A stretch of 64,000 nt of DNA, from contig JAPTYO010000001.1 in assembly GCA_036873135.1 (NCBI GenBank), positions 40,696,774 through 40,760,773 of the forward strand, in the 5' to 3' direction. The notes beneath the pieces are model-generated. The model searched no databases, had not been told where the DNA came from, and worked only from the letters and a program-made list of their open reading frames with translations. This document shows, piece by piece, positions 24,300 to 35,997 of the stretch; the stretch's first letter is position 1; every line of letters begins with the position of its first letter. The position numbers were made by a program, and so were the translations under genes. This DNA comes from Clarkia xantiana subsp. parviflora. Taxonomy: Eukaryota; Streptophyta; Magnoliopsida; Myrtales; Onagraceae.

Positions 24300-24652
24300 T
24301 AAAAATCTTATCTTTTTTTAATTTATCTGCATCAGCTTGTGGGGCTTCTTCAGAATTGAGTTATGACCAGATTTTAGCTGGGATTCGTGATCGTACCTGT
24401 AATGTTTGTTGTAATCAGGTAGATGGAATGCAATTTGAGCAGCTGATTGGCTGAATGAGGAACTGTTCATCCTGTGATTTGTAAGTTATAGTAAAAATCT
24501 ATTTTTGTTGCAATTTATCTGTATCAGCTTGTGGGGATTCTTCAAAATTGAGTTTTGACCAGATTTTAGCTGGAATTCGTGATCGTACCTGTAATGTTTG
24601 TTGTAATCAGGTAGATGGAATTCAGTTTGAATGAGGAACTGTTCATCCTGTG
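24300..24652. repeat. Tandem duplication in the leader of the macro/CRAL-TRIO gene
   Basis: Two similar copies, 24,300-24,476 and 24,494-24,652, share TTAGCTGGGATTCGTGATCG (one change) and ATGAGGAACTGTTCATCCTG. The second copy lacks about 17 bp (the AGCAGCTGATTGGCTG part). It lies 35 bp or more before the start codon, in the presumed 5' UTR or leader intron, and duplicates possible splice acceptors (ATCAG). Confidence 0.8.
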
Positions 24653-24686
24653 CTTGGTTGGAATAAGATAACTTCTTGAAGTGATA

Positions 24687-27600
24687 ATGGCAGTTCGGGT
24701 TGCGAAAATGTATCAAAATGTGCCTACATCTGCAAATGTGGGTGGATCACCAACCGAGAACAGGATCACCCCTGTGAATCTTAGCCGAGTTCCTCGGTGG
24801 AGTGATGCCGAGGATAGATCTTCTCTGGAAAATGACACTGGAGAAGACCCTTCGCTTCCTTTTTCGTATTCTATGGATCCTCTGTTGTCTATTACTGGTT
24901 CGGAGAGCACGAGTAGCAATGGAGCTGTTTCTAAGTTCCCAGTGGATCACGAAGTTAATGCCAATGTATATCTTTGGAATGGAGACCCATGGAATCTCGA
25001 GGTTGATGCAGTTGTAAATTCCACAAATGAGGTGATTACTCTTTTCTTGGATAATTTTAAGGGTTAAGAACCTAACAATAGAGAAAACTATAGGCAATGT
25101 TGCTAATCGCTGTCTCAAATTAAATGTTGATATTCGGCGTCCCAACTATTAGATTGGTTAATTTCCACTTTTTTTTAAACTGATTTTGACATTACAATTG
25201 GCGATTTGAGCAACAAAAACATGTTCTTTTCCACTTTTCCGAAGTATCAGATTTGTTGCTCATGGTTTAGGCTTATTTGATACTTAAAAAACATATTTCT
25301 GTTATGTCAATTTTAAGAGAAAAAAGTGGAAATCAACCGGTCTGATAGTTTGGACACCAAATATCAAAATTTTAAATATGAGGCATCGATTAGCTATATG
25401 ACTTATAGTTGGGACTGTTTTTGGGTTCTTAATGCTAATTTTAATGTTTTTCATTGACTTCAAATGTTGAATACTTGGATATCGAGTTGAAAGACCTACT
25501 AAATCACTATGAGCTTATCTTTAGGTTTTGATACTGATATTATTGGATAGGGGAAAAGAACCTATTTAGTGTCTCCAGTTTACCTCATGTTTCAGTTTGG
25601 TGTCTGACGCGTACTTATACTGTCCCAAGTTTGAATAGCGTTGCTATTTGGTGTCTCCGTCAAATTTTGAGGTTAAATTTAACAGAATTCGGTCATGTGA
25701 CCAGCACATGACCAAATAAAATTGAAAATGACCAAATTACCCTAAACCCTAAATCAGGTCAGCTGCTCCACCACCGGAACCCTAAATTGGCCGGAATCGG
25801 GCGGTAATCGGTCGACCCTAAACCCTAAATCGGCCGGAATCGGGCCGTAATCGGCTGGAATCGGGCCGGAATAGACCAGAATCATCTCGTTTGGAGGTGG
25901 GTGGGTCGGAATCGGAGGTGGGTGGTCGTAATTGGAGGTGGGTGGCCGAAATCGGGTTTAGGGGCAGTATGGTTTTTCATATAAGTTTGTTAAACTTAAC
26001 ACCTAAATTTAACAGAAAACCAAATTGCAACACTATTCAAACATGAGACAGTCCATATCAACACTTTAATTCTGAGACACCAAACTGAAACATGAGTAAA
26101 CCTGAGACACTAAATAGGTTCTTTTCCCTATTTGATATGAACTACATTTACTGAATCGTCTGGAAAAACTGTTTATTTTATCTGGTTTTGTAAAAATGCC
26201 TGACACACTTTATGTTGCTCATGAAAGAACTTGGACGAGGCACACAGTAGTCCCGGTTTGCATGCGGCTGCTGGACCTGGTCTTGCTGAAGAGTGCTCTG
26301 ATCTGGTAAGTAAGTCTTTTGAGATTCAATAGTCATTACCAATTTGCACATGGTTATTTATTTCTTTATCATAATCATATAACGTGCATGAATGTACATG
26401 AATGTGCTGTCTCTGTCATTGTATAAGGCATTTGTGGAGCAAACCCGTACTATTGTTTGATTGATATTCGTTTCGTGAAAAGGGTGGATGTCGAACAGGA
26501 ATGGCTAAAATTACGAATGCACATGATCTTCCGGCAAGGTTGGTTGGTGTTGCTGAAACTTCTTTACACTTGCTATCAAATATACATTTTCAGCAACTAA
26601 GAAATTCCCTTTTATCTTTCCAGGAAGGTGATTCACACCGTTGGTCCGAAATATGCAGTAAAATATCATACTGCAGCAGAGAATGCTTTAAGTCACTGCT
26701 ATAGATCTTGTCTTGAACTACTCATTGAAGATGGCCTCCAAAGGTTAGAGAAGACACATTTCATGTCACTTATAGAAATTCTTAGACCCTTTTTGCTGAA
26801 GTTAATTGTCTAGTGCTAAAAAATTCGGCAAAACGCTAATTAGCTAAGAGAAAATTAAGTGGGTGAAAGAAAGGAGATAATAGCTCACATGATTTTTGAT
26901 TTCTTGAATTATAACATTCTTCTAGGTTAACTTTGTTAAAACTTGAATTTGCAAGCTCACACTCACTCAAGTTGAAATGTGTTTCGATTGGAAACGAGAA
27001 ATTTGAAATTGGAAGCAGAAAATAGACAAAACTTGGAGAGCAAGTAGTATTGATTCATAAACAGAATGTATTGCTTGATGATAAAGAAAACGCAATTACA
27101 AAGACTTAAAGAGCCTAATTACAGCGAAAATATCTACCTAACTATTGTGGACTAACTACTAAATCACTACTAAATAGACTGAACCGGGTTGTCAAGAACC
27201 AGATTCTGGATCGGCCGGTTCGGAACTTGATCATCAACTAACTTAACTGATTTCTTCATCTTCAAGCTTCAATTCAACAAACTTCCTAGCATTTGTTGGA
27301 GAATTCTTCTGACCTTATATTAGTTGTCTTTATTTGTTGGCATGTGACACTGTAGTATCGCGATGGGTTGTATATACACCGAAGCAAAGAACTATCCACG
27401 TGAACCGGCTGCTCATGTTGCTATAAGTAAGTAACCATTGTCACTTGTTACTTTTAAAGCTGCAAACTTTTCATCATTAACAATCAATTAGAATACCGTT
27501 TTCCTATATTTCGATCGGTAAGATATCATCATATGCTGGTCTGAGGTGGTGAACCAAATTTACTGGTAAAAGAACAATCTTTAATTCTCTTTACATTGAT

Positions 27601-30600
27601 TTGGTTCTTTTACATTAGGAACTGTTCGCCGTTTTCTTGAGAAGCAGAAAGACAAAATGAAAGCTGTCGTCTTTTGCACGGCAACAGCTTATGATACGGA
27701 TATTTATAGAAGGTAGGGAACAAGGTTTATAGTGATTCAGTTTCTTCTGAGTTCTAATGTTGGATTTTAAATTTCTTTGTCTTTTATCGTTAGATTGCTC
27801 CCGCTATACTTTCCACGCGATAAAGATGAGGAGGAAATAGCAAAATCTAAGCTTCCAGCTGATGTGGGGGATGAAAATGGTGAGACGATCATAGATGAAC
27901 GCAAAATAAGAATAACACCTTTACCGAAAAAGACCCCCCAACAGAATCCTTTGGAGAGCCCACTCAATATTCCAGTCAGCAATACCCTGACAAGAAGGTA
28001 AGAGATTTTACTTTGCCCTGCATGTTAAACTTCATGTTCCTTAACTTTAAGGTACTTTCAGTTGGCTTTAATGTATGTTTTATTTGAATACAAAGAGTAT
28101 AGTGGTTTAGTATTTTTTTGGGGGCCAGAAAAGGCTAAAAGAATCTTTTTGCAGAGTCGAAATCTTTTTGGATGTTATTCTTTGATCAATTCTCTAGCGA
28201 TTATGGTGCATAATTTAATAAGCTGAAATGTTTCCAATGATTGAATATTTATCTAGGGTTAAGAACCTGAAAACAATTCCAACTATAGGTCATTTTGCTA
28301 ATAGCTATCTCAGATTTAAAATGTTGATATTCGGTGTCTCAATTTGTTGTTTTCCACTTTTCTCGACTGATTTTGGCGTTGTTTTCCACTTTTCTCGTCT
28401 GATTTTGGCGTCAAATTTGGCGTTTAAAGCAACAATAACATATTGTTTTCCACTTTTCTGAAGTATCAGATTTGCTGCTCATGGTTTAGGTTTATTTGAT
28501 GCTTAAAAAACATATTTTTGTTTCGTCAATTTTAAGAGAAATAAGTTGAAATCAACCAATCTGATAGTTGACTGTTTTTAGGTTCTTAACCCATTTATCA
28601 TGATGCTACATTGGTAATCAAAGGACCATCTGTCGAAAAACTTTGAAGGAAATGCAAATTCGGGTTTTTTAGGAAATGCAACTGCAGGTTTCTTTTCTCA
28701 AGTTTTGAAAGTATCTTTTCTGTAAATCTTTATTTCTATCAGATATATGGATATTTCTTCATGGATATATGACTCAGTTGAGCATTTCATTGAAGCCTTT
28801 TTGTTCAGTGAAAACAGTAGTTCAATTAGTCTACTACTAACCGATAATTTCAAATTTCGGTTTTTATAGGAGCTCCTCTTATTGGGATTCATACTTAGAC
28901 CCCGCTTTTGTATCGCTAACCAAAGACCCGGATCAAAGACGAGAGGAGCAGTGGGAAAGAACTGCTCAGAAACACGGTGGATGGAGTTGTTTCGAGTTTC
29001 TTGGATTAGGCGACTTTGGAGGGCCTGCCTTATCTGCTGCAGAGGAATACTCTCTTCACACAAGACACCTTTCTAAAGCAAATTCTCTTAATCTTTCCGA
29101 CATTGCCGATATGAAAATCTTGTAAGCATATTTTCCCGTTACATTCCTTTTAATTGCCGTTCATTGAAATTTTTATAATTTTGAATTGCTGCTTTTAGAT
29201 ACCGTGGAGGGGTCGATATTGATGGCAGACCATTACTCGTGGTTGTGGGAGCTCATTTTCTGCTTCGATGTCTCGACCTAGACCGGTTCCTTCTCTATGT
29301 TATCAAGGTAGTTCATTTATTTATCTTGTTCAGCAATTATGAACTGACCATGACAAATTTCTGGTAATCTGAGCAATTAACTGAATTTCTGTTGCTTGTT
29401 ACATTTCAGGAATTTGAACCGTTGATTCAGAAACCATACAGTATAGTTTATTTCCACTCTGCAGCATCGTTGGAGTTGTAAGTGGCTTTACACAGTCTAA
29501 AAGATCCCATTTTGTCTATTCCTTAGTATGTTCTTGTAATTGCATGTTTTAATGTGTTAAGAACCTAAAACACAAGTCTCAACTATATAGGTTATGCTGC
29601 TAATCGTTGTCTCATATTTAAAATGTTGATATTCGGTGTCTCAACTATCAGATGGGTTGATTTTCACTTTTTTCTCTTGAAATTGATGAAAGTCGCGGAA
29701 TCAAAAACATGTTTTTTAAGCATCAAATAAACCTAATCTTGAGTAACAAATCTGATACTTCGAAAAAGTTGAAAATAACATATTTTTGTTGTTTAGAATG
29801 CAATTGTAACACCAAAACCAGTCGAAAAAAGTGGAAAGTAACAAATCTGATAGTGGGTTCACCGTATATTAACATTTAAAATCTGGGACAGCGATTAGCA
29901 GTATGACCATTGGGACTGCTTTTTTTATTCTTAGTCCTATTTTAATTTAGTTTTTGCTAATGTTTTTGTTACGATACAGGAAACCGGATTTTGGATGGAT
30001 AAAGAGATTGCAGCAAATACTCGGCCGAAAGCACCAGAGAAACCTACATGTATGAAAACATAAGATTGTTACTTCATTATTGAATAGTTCTTGACCCGAA
30101 TGCTATCATTTACAGGAAATATATGTTCTACACCCAACTTTTCACCTCAAGGCTTCAATTTTCGCCTTGCAGACATTTGTGGACAGTGTGGTAAGCGCAG
30201 CACCTTTCTGCTCTATCCATCCACTCACCTTTTTTCCCAAATTAGATGGCTAATCGGTGTCCCGGAATTAAAATGTTAATATTCGGTGTCCCATTTATTA
30301 GATTTGTTGTTTTCCACCTTTCTCGACTGATTTTGGCTTTAAAATTGGTGTTTTAAGCAACAAAAACATGTTTTTTCACTTTTTCAAAGTATCATATTTG
30401 TTGCTCGTGATTTACGCTTATTTGATACTTAAAAAACATGTTTCCATTTCGTCAATTAAGAAAAAAAGTAGAAATCAACCAGTCTGATAGTTGACAGATT
30501 GAATATCAAAATTTTAAATCTGTTACATCGATTAGCAATATGACATATAGTTGCGACTGTTTTTAGTTTTTTTAACCCAATTCTATAAAGTTTGAAACTT

Positions 30601-31083
30601 TTTATGATAAGGTGCCTTTTTAAGGCTTAAAATGACTTGTGGAAACAGCAAACAGTATCCTAAACTCATAAAAAGACACCAGCATAGATGAATGAATTGG
30701 GAAATTCTATAAATTTCGAAACTTTGTTTGATAATCAGGAGGAAAATGATTAATACAGAAACAGTTTATTGAAATAGTAAAAGAGAACACTTTGTGATTG
30801 ATCTGGTGAATTATGTGTTAGGTGTGGAAGAAAGTGGTATACGTCGAACGGCTCGTCCACTTGTTCAAGTACGTTCCCAGGGAGCAATTGACGATTCCCG
30901 ACTTCGTCTTCCAGTTGAGTTCTGCTTCTACTTCTGTAGTTACTTGACTCACAAGTTACAAATCAAGATTGGTTTGGGAGTACTTACAATGATGTGGATC
31001 AATGCAGGCATGACATAGAGGTAAATGGAGGAAAAGGGTTTGTTGTCGATCCCAGGAAGGGTTACGTGAATCCCAGACCGTAG
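24687..31083 (+). CDS. Macro domain plus CRAL-TRIO (Sec14-like) protein, GDAP2 type (14 coding exons)
   Basis: Predicted soluble protein of 569 residues joining an ADP-ribose-binding macro domain to a lipid-binding CRAL-TRIO fold, as in animal GDAP2 and the Arabidopsis 'appr-1-p processing' protein At1g69340 (recalled, 562 aa). Coding exons: 24,687-25,031; 26,228-26,305; 26,483-26,538; 26,624-26,743; 27,356-27,426; 27,619-27,712; 27,794-27,997; 28,870-29,121; 29,199-29,307; 29,410-29,477; 29,980-30,049; 30,116-30,190; 30,822-30,913; 31,008-31,083. All are GT-AG and in phase. The macro domain is at about 91-255 (VYLWNGDPWNLEVDAVVNST, GGCRTGMAKIT, VIHTVGPKY), a linker follows (256-400), and CRAL-TRIO is at about 400-545 (DIDGRPLLVVVGAHFL, then DPRKGYVNPRP at the end). 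The start is the ATG at 24,687; a GTG two codons earlier is not a plausible plant start. The glycine-rich catalytic loop of hydrolytic macro domains is replaced by NLDEAHSSPGLHAAAG, so binding rather than hydrolysis is likely. Function in plants is not established. Confidence 0.93.
25061..25435. mobile_element. MULE-type MITE, copy 3 (intron 1 of the macro/CRAL-TRIO gene)
   Basis: A 375-bp element with left end GGGTTAAGAACCTAACAATA and right end GGACTGTTTTTGGGTTCTTA. The 9-bp target duplication TAATTTTAA is perfect (25,052-25,060 and 25,436-25,444). It starts only 29 bp after the exon 1 donor. Confidence 0.85.
25551..26128. mobile_element. MULE-like inverted-repeat element in intron 1
   Basis: Termini GGGAAAAGAACCTATTTAGT and the exact complement at the right bound a 578-bp element. 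The 9-bp flanks TATTGGATA (plus one extra base) and TATTTGATA differ at one position. The interior has GGTTAAATTTAACAGAATT and CATGTGACC blocks like the MULE at 17,134, two ACCCTAAACCCTAAA telomere-like stretches, and GGCCGGAATCGGGC repeats. No transposase is present. Confidence 0.7.
28256..28592. mobile_element. MULE-type MITE, copy 4 (intron 7 of the macro/CRAL-TRIO gene)
   Basis: A 337-bp element with left end GGGTTAAGAACCTGAAAACA and right end TGTTTTTAGGTTCTTAACCC, a nearly perfect terminal inverted repeat. The 9-bp flanks ATTTATCTA and ATTTATCAT agree at 7 of 9 positions. A small internal duplication (CCACTTTTCTCGACTGATTT) is visible. Confidence 0.78.
29554..29937. mobile_element. MULE-type MITE, copy 5 (intron 10 of the macro/CRAL-TRIO gene)
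   Basis: A 384-bp member of the same family starting GTGTTAAGAACCTAAAACAC. The flanks TGTTTTAAT and TATTTTAAT agree at 8 of 9 positions. The right terminus has decayed (TTTTTTTATTCTTAGTCC). Confidence 0.7.
30244..30578. mobile_element. MULE-type MITE, copy 6, left end missing (intron 12)
   Basis: The interior blocks (ATGTTAATATTCGGTGTCCC, TTGATACTTAAAAAACATG) and the right end GTTTTTAGTTTTTTTAACCC match the family. The left terminal repeat is absent, so no target duplication can be assigned. Confidence 0.7.
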
Positions 31084-32796
31084 ATTCTTGGAAGACAAGT
31101 TACGAGATTTCTTGAAAGACAAGTTACGAGATTCGAAGCCCTTCACAAGAAGATTCGTGAATTGTGTAATAGAATGTGTTTTTCAACAGGGGCTGGTTTT
31201 TGTTGCAATTATTACATATGTTTGTACAATAAATTCGATTCTTTTATCATTGACCAAGGCCAGCAATTCTTTTTTAACAGCAATGTATAATTGGGTTTAT
31301 GTATTTTACCATTATCAAATTGTTAAGGAATGTCACTTTTACAGCCCACGGTTTATTAATTTGCTAAGTTTGTAGTTATGGATAATTTGTTAATTTAAGT
31401 TTCGCTTATACATAAATTGTTAGTTACCGTCAAATAATTTATCTAATATGAACGAAATTATCACATAACTTACATTTAATTAAAGTACAATTATGAAACT
31501 CACTTAAACTACAGAATTACCCTCATGCATAGCATAGTGCATTCGCATAAACAAAAAAAAGTACTGGACAGTGGACGGTGGATCTGTATCGTGCTTCACA
31601 AAAGAATAATAAATGAATAAAGTGAAGTAAAAAACACATATAGAATGAGAATCCTCATATTCTTTTGCTGGAACTCACGCGCTAGTTATCCACGTGTATC
31701 CTACCTTCCTTTGTTTCTTTCTTTTGTGTCTGTGACACTGACGGGCTGACAGTTTTAACTGAAGGGAAGGGACTGACTGATCTGGCAAGTACGTACCTAC
31801 CAAATCGTATCCACAAACACGAGTGATGTCACTTTTCTTTCTAATAAATAAATAAAAATACCGTACCCCCTTTATATTTTTTTTTTCTTTTCTTAAAGTT
31901 AAAACTACATACCGTAGTAAATAATGAAGTTTATATTACTTTTTTTGGGTTTAAAATTATTAGTCATTAATTACGTCAACACTCAACATATCTTTATTTT
32001 TAAATCAAATAAATAATATATTTCCGGTAAAATTGAGCATATCACGATCATGTGAAGTCTTTTAACCGTATACTCAAATGAATTCAAATATAAATTGAAA
32101 GAACTGCATAAAAATTCATCCAATTGAATAATCTCAATTGGAAAGCACCGACGAAATTGGTGGATGTCAAATTGAAAATATTTAGCTAGAATACTTTCAA
32201 TTCATATCTAAATCTTACTTAAGAGGTATAGATGAAAAGACTCATATGACCCAAATTTGGTTATTAACCCTTATGCTATATATATGTAAATATAGAAGAA
32301 GAAATGCAGCCAAGGGACTAAAGCCCAGGTAGGGAAATCAATATACTCATGAGACAAAAACATGTTAACTTGGGAGGGTGTTGTAGAACCCTCAACTAAA
32401 AATCTCCAATGACTGAACAAAAACAAGACAAAGAAACAAGAAGATGTTTCATCTTTTCTACATCACTAACACCCCAAGTATACACAAAGACAATATGGAT
32501 ATCATCATAACCAACCAACAAGGCAAGAAGGGCTTCTTATTCTCTCTTTTCACTACTTGACTCAACAGCAACACATGATCTAACCATATCCCAACCTCGA
32601 ATCATGTCGACAAAATACGCGCATTTCTTCAACTGCGTCTCTCCAAATCTTTACAATCCTCAGACACCAGAAACACGACACGGGTTGTTCTTGTCAATGA
32701 TCCATGTTGTTCTTGAAAGAAACCCCACCAACAATGATTGTTTCCGGAAATCGAGCTTCTCGAGCAATAATCAATTTTTTTTCACTTTAATCGAAC
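31084..32796. other. Convergent intergenic region
   Basis: It lies between the stop codons of the macro/CRAL-TRIO gene (plus) and the DUF863 gene (minus) and must contain both 3' UTRs. It is otherwise AT-rich non-coding DNA. A 22-bp exact duplication (GACAAGTTACGAGATTTCTTG type, 31,096-31,135) lies in the first 3' UTR. No gene or transposon was recognised. Confidence 0.5.
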
Positions 32797-35700
32797 TTAC
32801 GTTAAATGGAGAAGAGCGGTATTATTACCATTTGGACACCTTTGGCGCCGAGGTCGCCTCGGTGTCTTTCCCCACCCGCTCGTGAGGCTCCTCTCCTCGA
32901 TCCCTCCCACCTCGATGTGATTTAGCTGCTGAATCAAAGGGGTGCAAGAGTGCTGATGTGGCGGGGCTGGGACCGAGCTTACAAGAGCTGATGTGGCGGG
33001 GCTGACAGCTGTCCGCCGCCTACCTCTAGAATTGTTCCTCCTCGCCAAACCCGACTGCCATGAATGACCCGTTGCTCTCATCATTCCACCAAACGTTTGG
33101 AGATCCTCGGTGACCTCGTGTCTAGACAGAGAGGTGAGCCCGGGAAGAATATCCCTTTGAAAATCCCTCTTTTGCCTTCCTCTACGAGCTTGGCCTCTTC
33201 TAGGTCGGTTCGATAGATTAGTAGCCGCTGCCGACTCATCCACATCTATGATTTCTGGCACAAACGGCTCGGGCAAGAAATCCTCGGGTCTAGTGTCTGG
33301 CAGTTGTAATGTCATTAACTCAAAGTAATCACTTTCTTCAGATGTGGATTCATTGTAAGTAGAAGAAGCTATTGACCTGCTCTCCAACACTGTATCTGCA
33401 AACCAATCAAGGACGTCTTTCGGGTTCACACGTGAACTGCAAGTAGCTTTATCGAGACTTTCCCGATACGAAACTAGAGAAATAGCTACTATTGCCTCGG
33501 CAGCTCCTTTGATGAATTCTTCAGGTGGGTCTTCGGTTTTTCGATGCAAGGAGTTCATAGATGTTTCCAGTTCTGCGAAAGCATCATCCTCGTTCTCTTC
33601 AACTGCAGGAACCTCTAGATCAATAAGGGGCACAAATTTCTTCTCGTGAACAACTGGAATGCTCACATCATCATCGCTTAAGCAAGAGTTCAAATCAAAA
33701 GAAGCGTATTTGGGTGACGATTCTTTCAGTGCCACCGGATTCTCTGCCACATCTGCTGTAGCCTCTTCAGGAATTGGGTCACAAGGCAAGTTTATATCAA
33801 TTAACCGCATTTTCCTGTTACTTCCTGCCTCCACCTCGGAATGAGATGGTGAGTTATGAGTAGATGGCTCACTCTTGGAAGCAGGCCTTTCAAATACAGC
33901 ACACCCGAAAATTCTTCTATCACTTAGACATTCACCATTCTCAAATTTATTAGTATCTGCAACAGGTGAAGAAGAAACTGAGTTCAGATCCTGAGAAAAC
34001 CTCTGCATCAGGTTGTTTTCTGATTTGGGAAACCAATCAGAGTTCAAATCCCTTCTAACAGTGGACGTCTTAGGTCTAGTAAGCCAAGGCAATGTGTTCA
34101 AACTATCCTTCTTGCCATTTATCTCCTCTTGTGAACCCATTTTCGGCTCCAAATTCAGATTCACCTCCCTCTCAGAAGATTTTGCAAGGTTCCCAGAGGC
34201 TGCACTTCCACTATTACCAAATCTAGGGTACCCCACAGAGTTCAAAGGACTTGATTGTTCCTTGGACCCACAGTAAAAGCCGTTTTGGTAAGGCAGTCCA
34301 TTCCCAAATGTCGGGTTGAAGTTGGTGTTGGACGTAGCATTCCTTTGGTGCCACTTGTCAGCAAGAATACCGTAGCTCTGGGATTGAGAAGTCTTAGAGC
34401 AGGAAGCAGATGTATCTAGATATGGATGCATTTGAACTGATGACATCAGCTTTGGGCATGAATTAGTCCAGCCCCTGGGGCCGATTTGGTACTGACTTGG
34501 TTGTTGAGAGCCAAGAACAGACTCTGGACTTTTGAAGCTCTCAGAGATTCTCAAGTCAGAAACACTTCTCTCTACCCTGTTATTCCCTAATTTATTTTCA
34601 TTAGCCCGCACATACGCTGAATTGAACAGACCCTGCATTGGTTGCAAAGATGTATACTTCTCTGGCCATCCACCCTCAGGGAAAGATCGCTTGCCCTTAC
34701 TGTCCCCTGTAGAAAAAGGCATATCATCAATTAGATCTGAAGACTATACAATCAAAGGGAAGGGAAAAGCCTTTGCAACTAGCAAGTGAACTAAAATTTC
34801 AACAGAGTCCAGCATGTCATAAAATAACAAAATGTGAACTTCACATTTCTTTGGCCAAAAAAAAATAAAAAATCTAAAGCAGTAAAACCTACTACTATTT
34901 TAATTTCACAAGCAAAAGTAAAACTCACCAACATCAAGCACATGGGGGAGCCAAATTCTTCCTTGTGGTTCATTACTTCGATGAGAATTCCCAGAGTTTT
35001 CATGGGGTAAACCTAGCAACAATGACCTTGGCTTTGCAAATGGATCCTGAGTATCACTATGTGAAGTACTTGTTTCTTCAATCAGTATAGGTTGATTTAA
35101 GTCAGCCACCTCTCTGCTTCTCGAACTACACTCCTGCACCCTCTCAAGTCCATGGAAATGATTTATACTATTCCCTTTACCAAATTTACTTATTTCTGCT
35201 GGAGTATCCTTAGGTTGCTCCTGTTCATCACTGTCAATGTACTCATCTGCAGGAAGTTGAAGATCAAATGTTCTCCTGAACTTAGAGGGTTTAGACTCTA
35301 ACACCTCTGAAGTTTTCAGACTATTTGGAGACGGAAAAGCAGCTGCCTGTGCTGTGTCTCCCCTCCGAGAACTCTTAGGAGAGTTGATGTGATCAGTGTT
35401 TGATAAGGAGGGCCTTGCTTGACTAGTGCTTGTTATGGGACTGTTAGGGAGATACCACTTCCGAGTACCTTCGCATGTAACTTGAGATGCAAATGGGCTC
35501 GTTGTAAGTGAAGTGTCAATTGGCAATTGACTCGTATTTAGCTCTCTCCTTCTGATCTCATCCATCAGGTCCCTCTGTACTCTGTACACACGATGAAGCT
35601 CATATACCTGTCCAAGACGTGAAAAAAAGTGGCTTTGCTCAATACCAAGAAAGATATAGGAACGGGGAAAAAATCTATTAATGAAGGAAACAGACTTTAT

Positions 35701-35995
35701 TTGAAAGGGATTTACATGACAAGATTGACTGTATAAATATTGAAGAGAGACACCAGTCTACCTGATTCCTGAATATGGTCTCATGCTCGATCATTGTCTG
35801 CCTCACTATCTCCCGATCATATCCAAGATATGCTTCAGCAGTAACCCTAGGTAAAACACCATTCTGGTAGTGTCCATTCGAAAGGGATTTATCCCCATAA
35901 AACACGGGCCAGCTATAGCCATTAGAATCTTCATTTAGATCCCTCATTTGAAAGTGCGCACTCGGATTGCTTTCAAAGTGGATTTCTGTTCCCAT
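32797..35995 (-). CDS. DUF863 family protein (3 coding exons)
   Basis: Plant-specific protein of unknown function, 940 residues. Coding exons in transcript order: 35,995-35,762; 35,607-34,929; 34,706-32,797. Introns are GT-AG, with phases 0 and 1. The N-terminal DUF863 hallmark is clear: FQMRDLNEDSNGYSWPVFYG (about 16-35), then IEHETIFRNQ joined across the first coding intron to VYELHRVYRVQRDLMDEI (about 69-96). The middle is low-complexity and hydrophilic. An LIDINLPCDP segment and a second LIDLEVP motif look EAR-like, which hints at a nuclear role but proves nothing. The Arg-rich C terminus includes RPRRGQARRGRQKRDFQRDI and TPRRPRRQRCP, plausible nuclear-localisation signals. The chosen ATG lies 2 bp after a TGTTGCTAG acceptor, so a 5' UTR intron is expected. 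It resembles Arabidopsis At1g69360/At1g26620 from memory. Confidence 0.92.
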
Positions 35996-35997
35996 TC

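Noticed and set aside
24681..24686. Start of the macro/CRAL-TRIO protein two codons upstream of the ATG
   Set aside because: The codon at 24,681 is GTG, not a credible start in a plant nuclear gene. The ATG at 24,687 is used.
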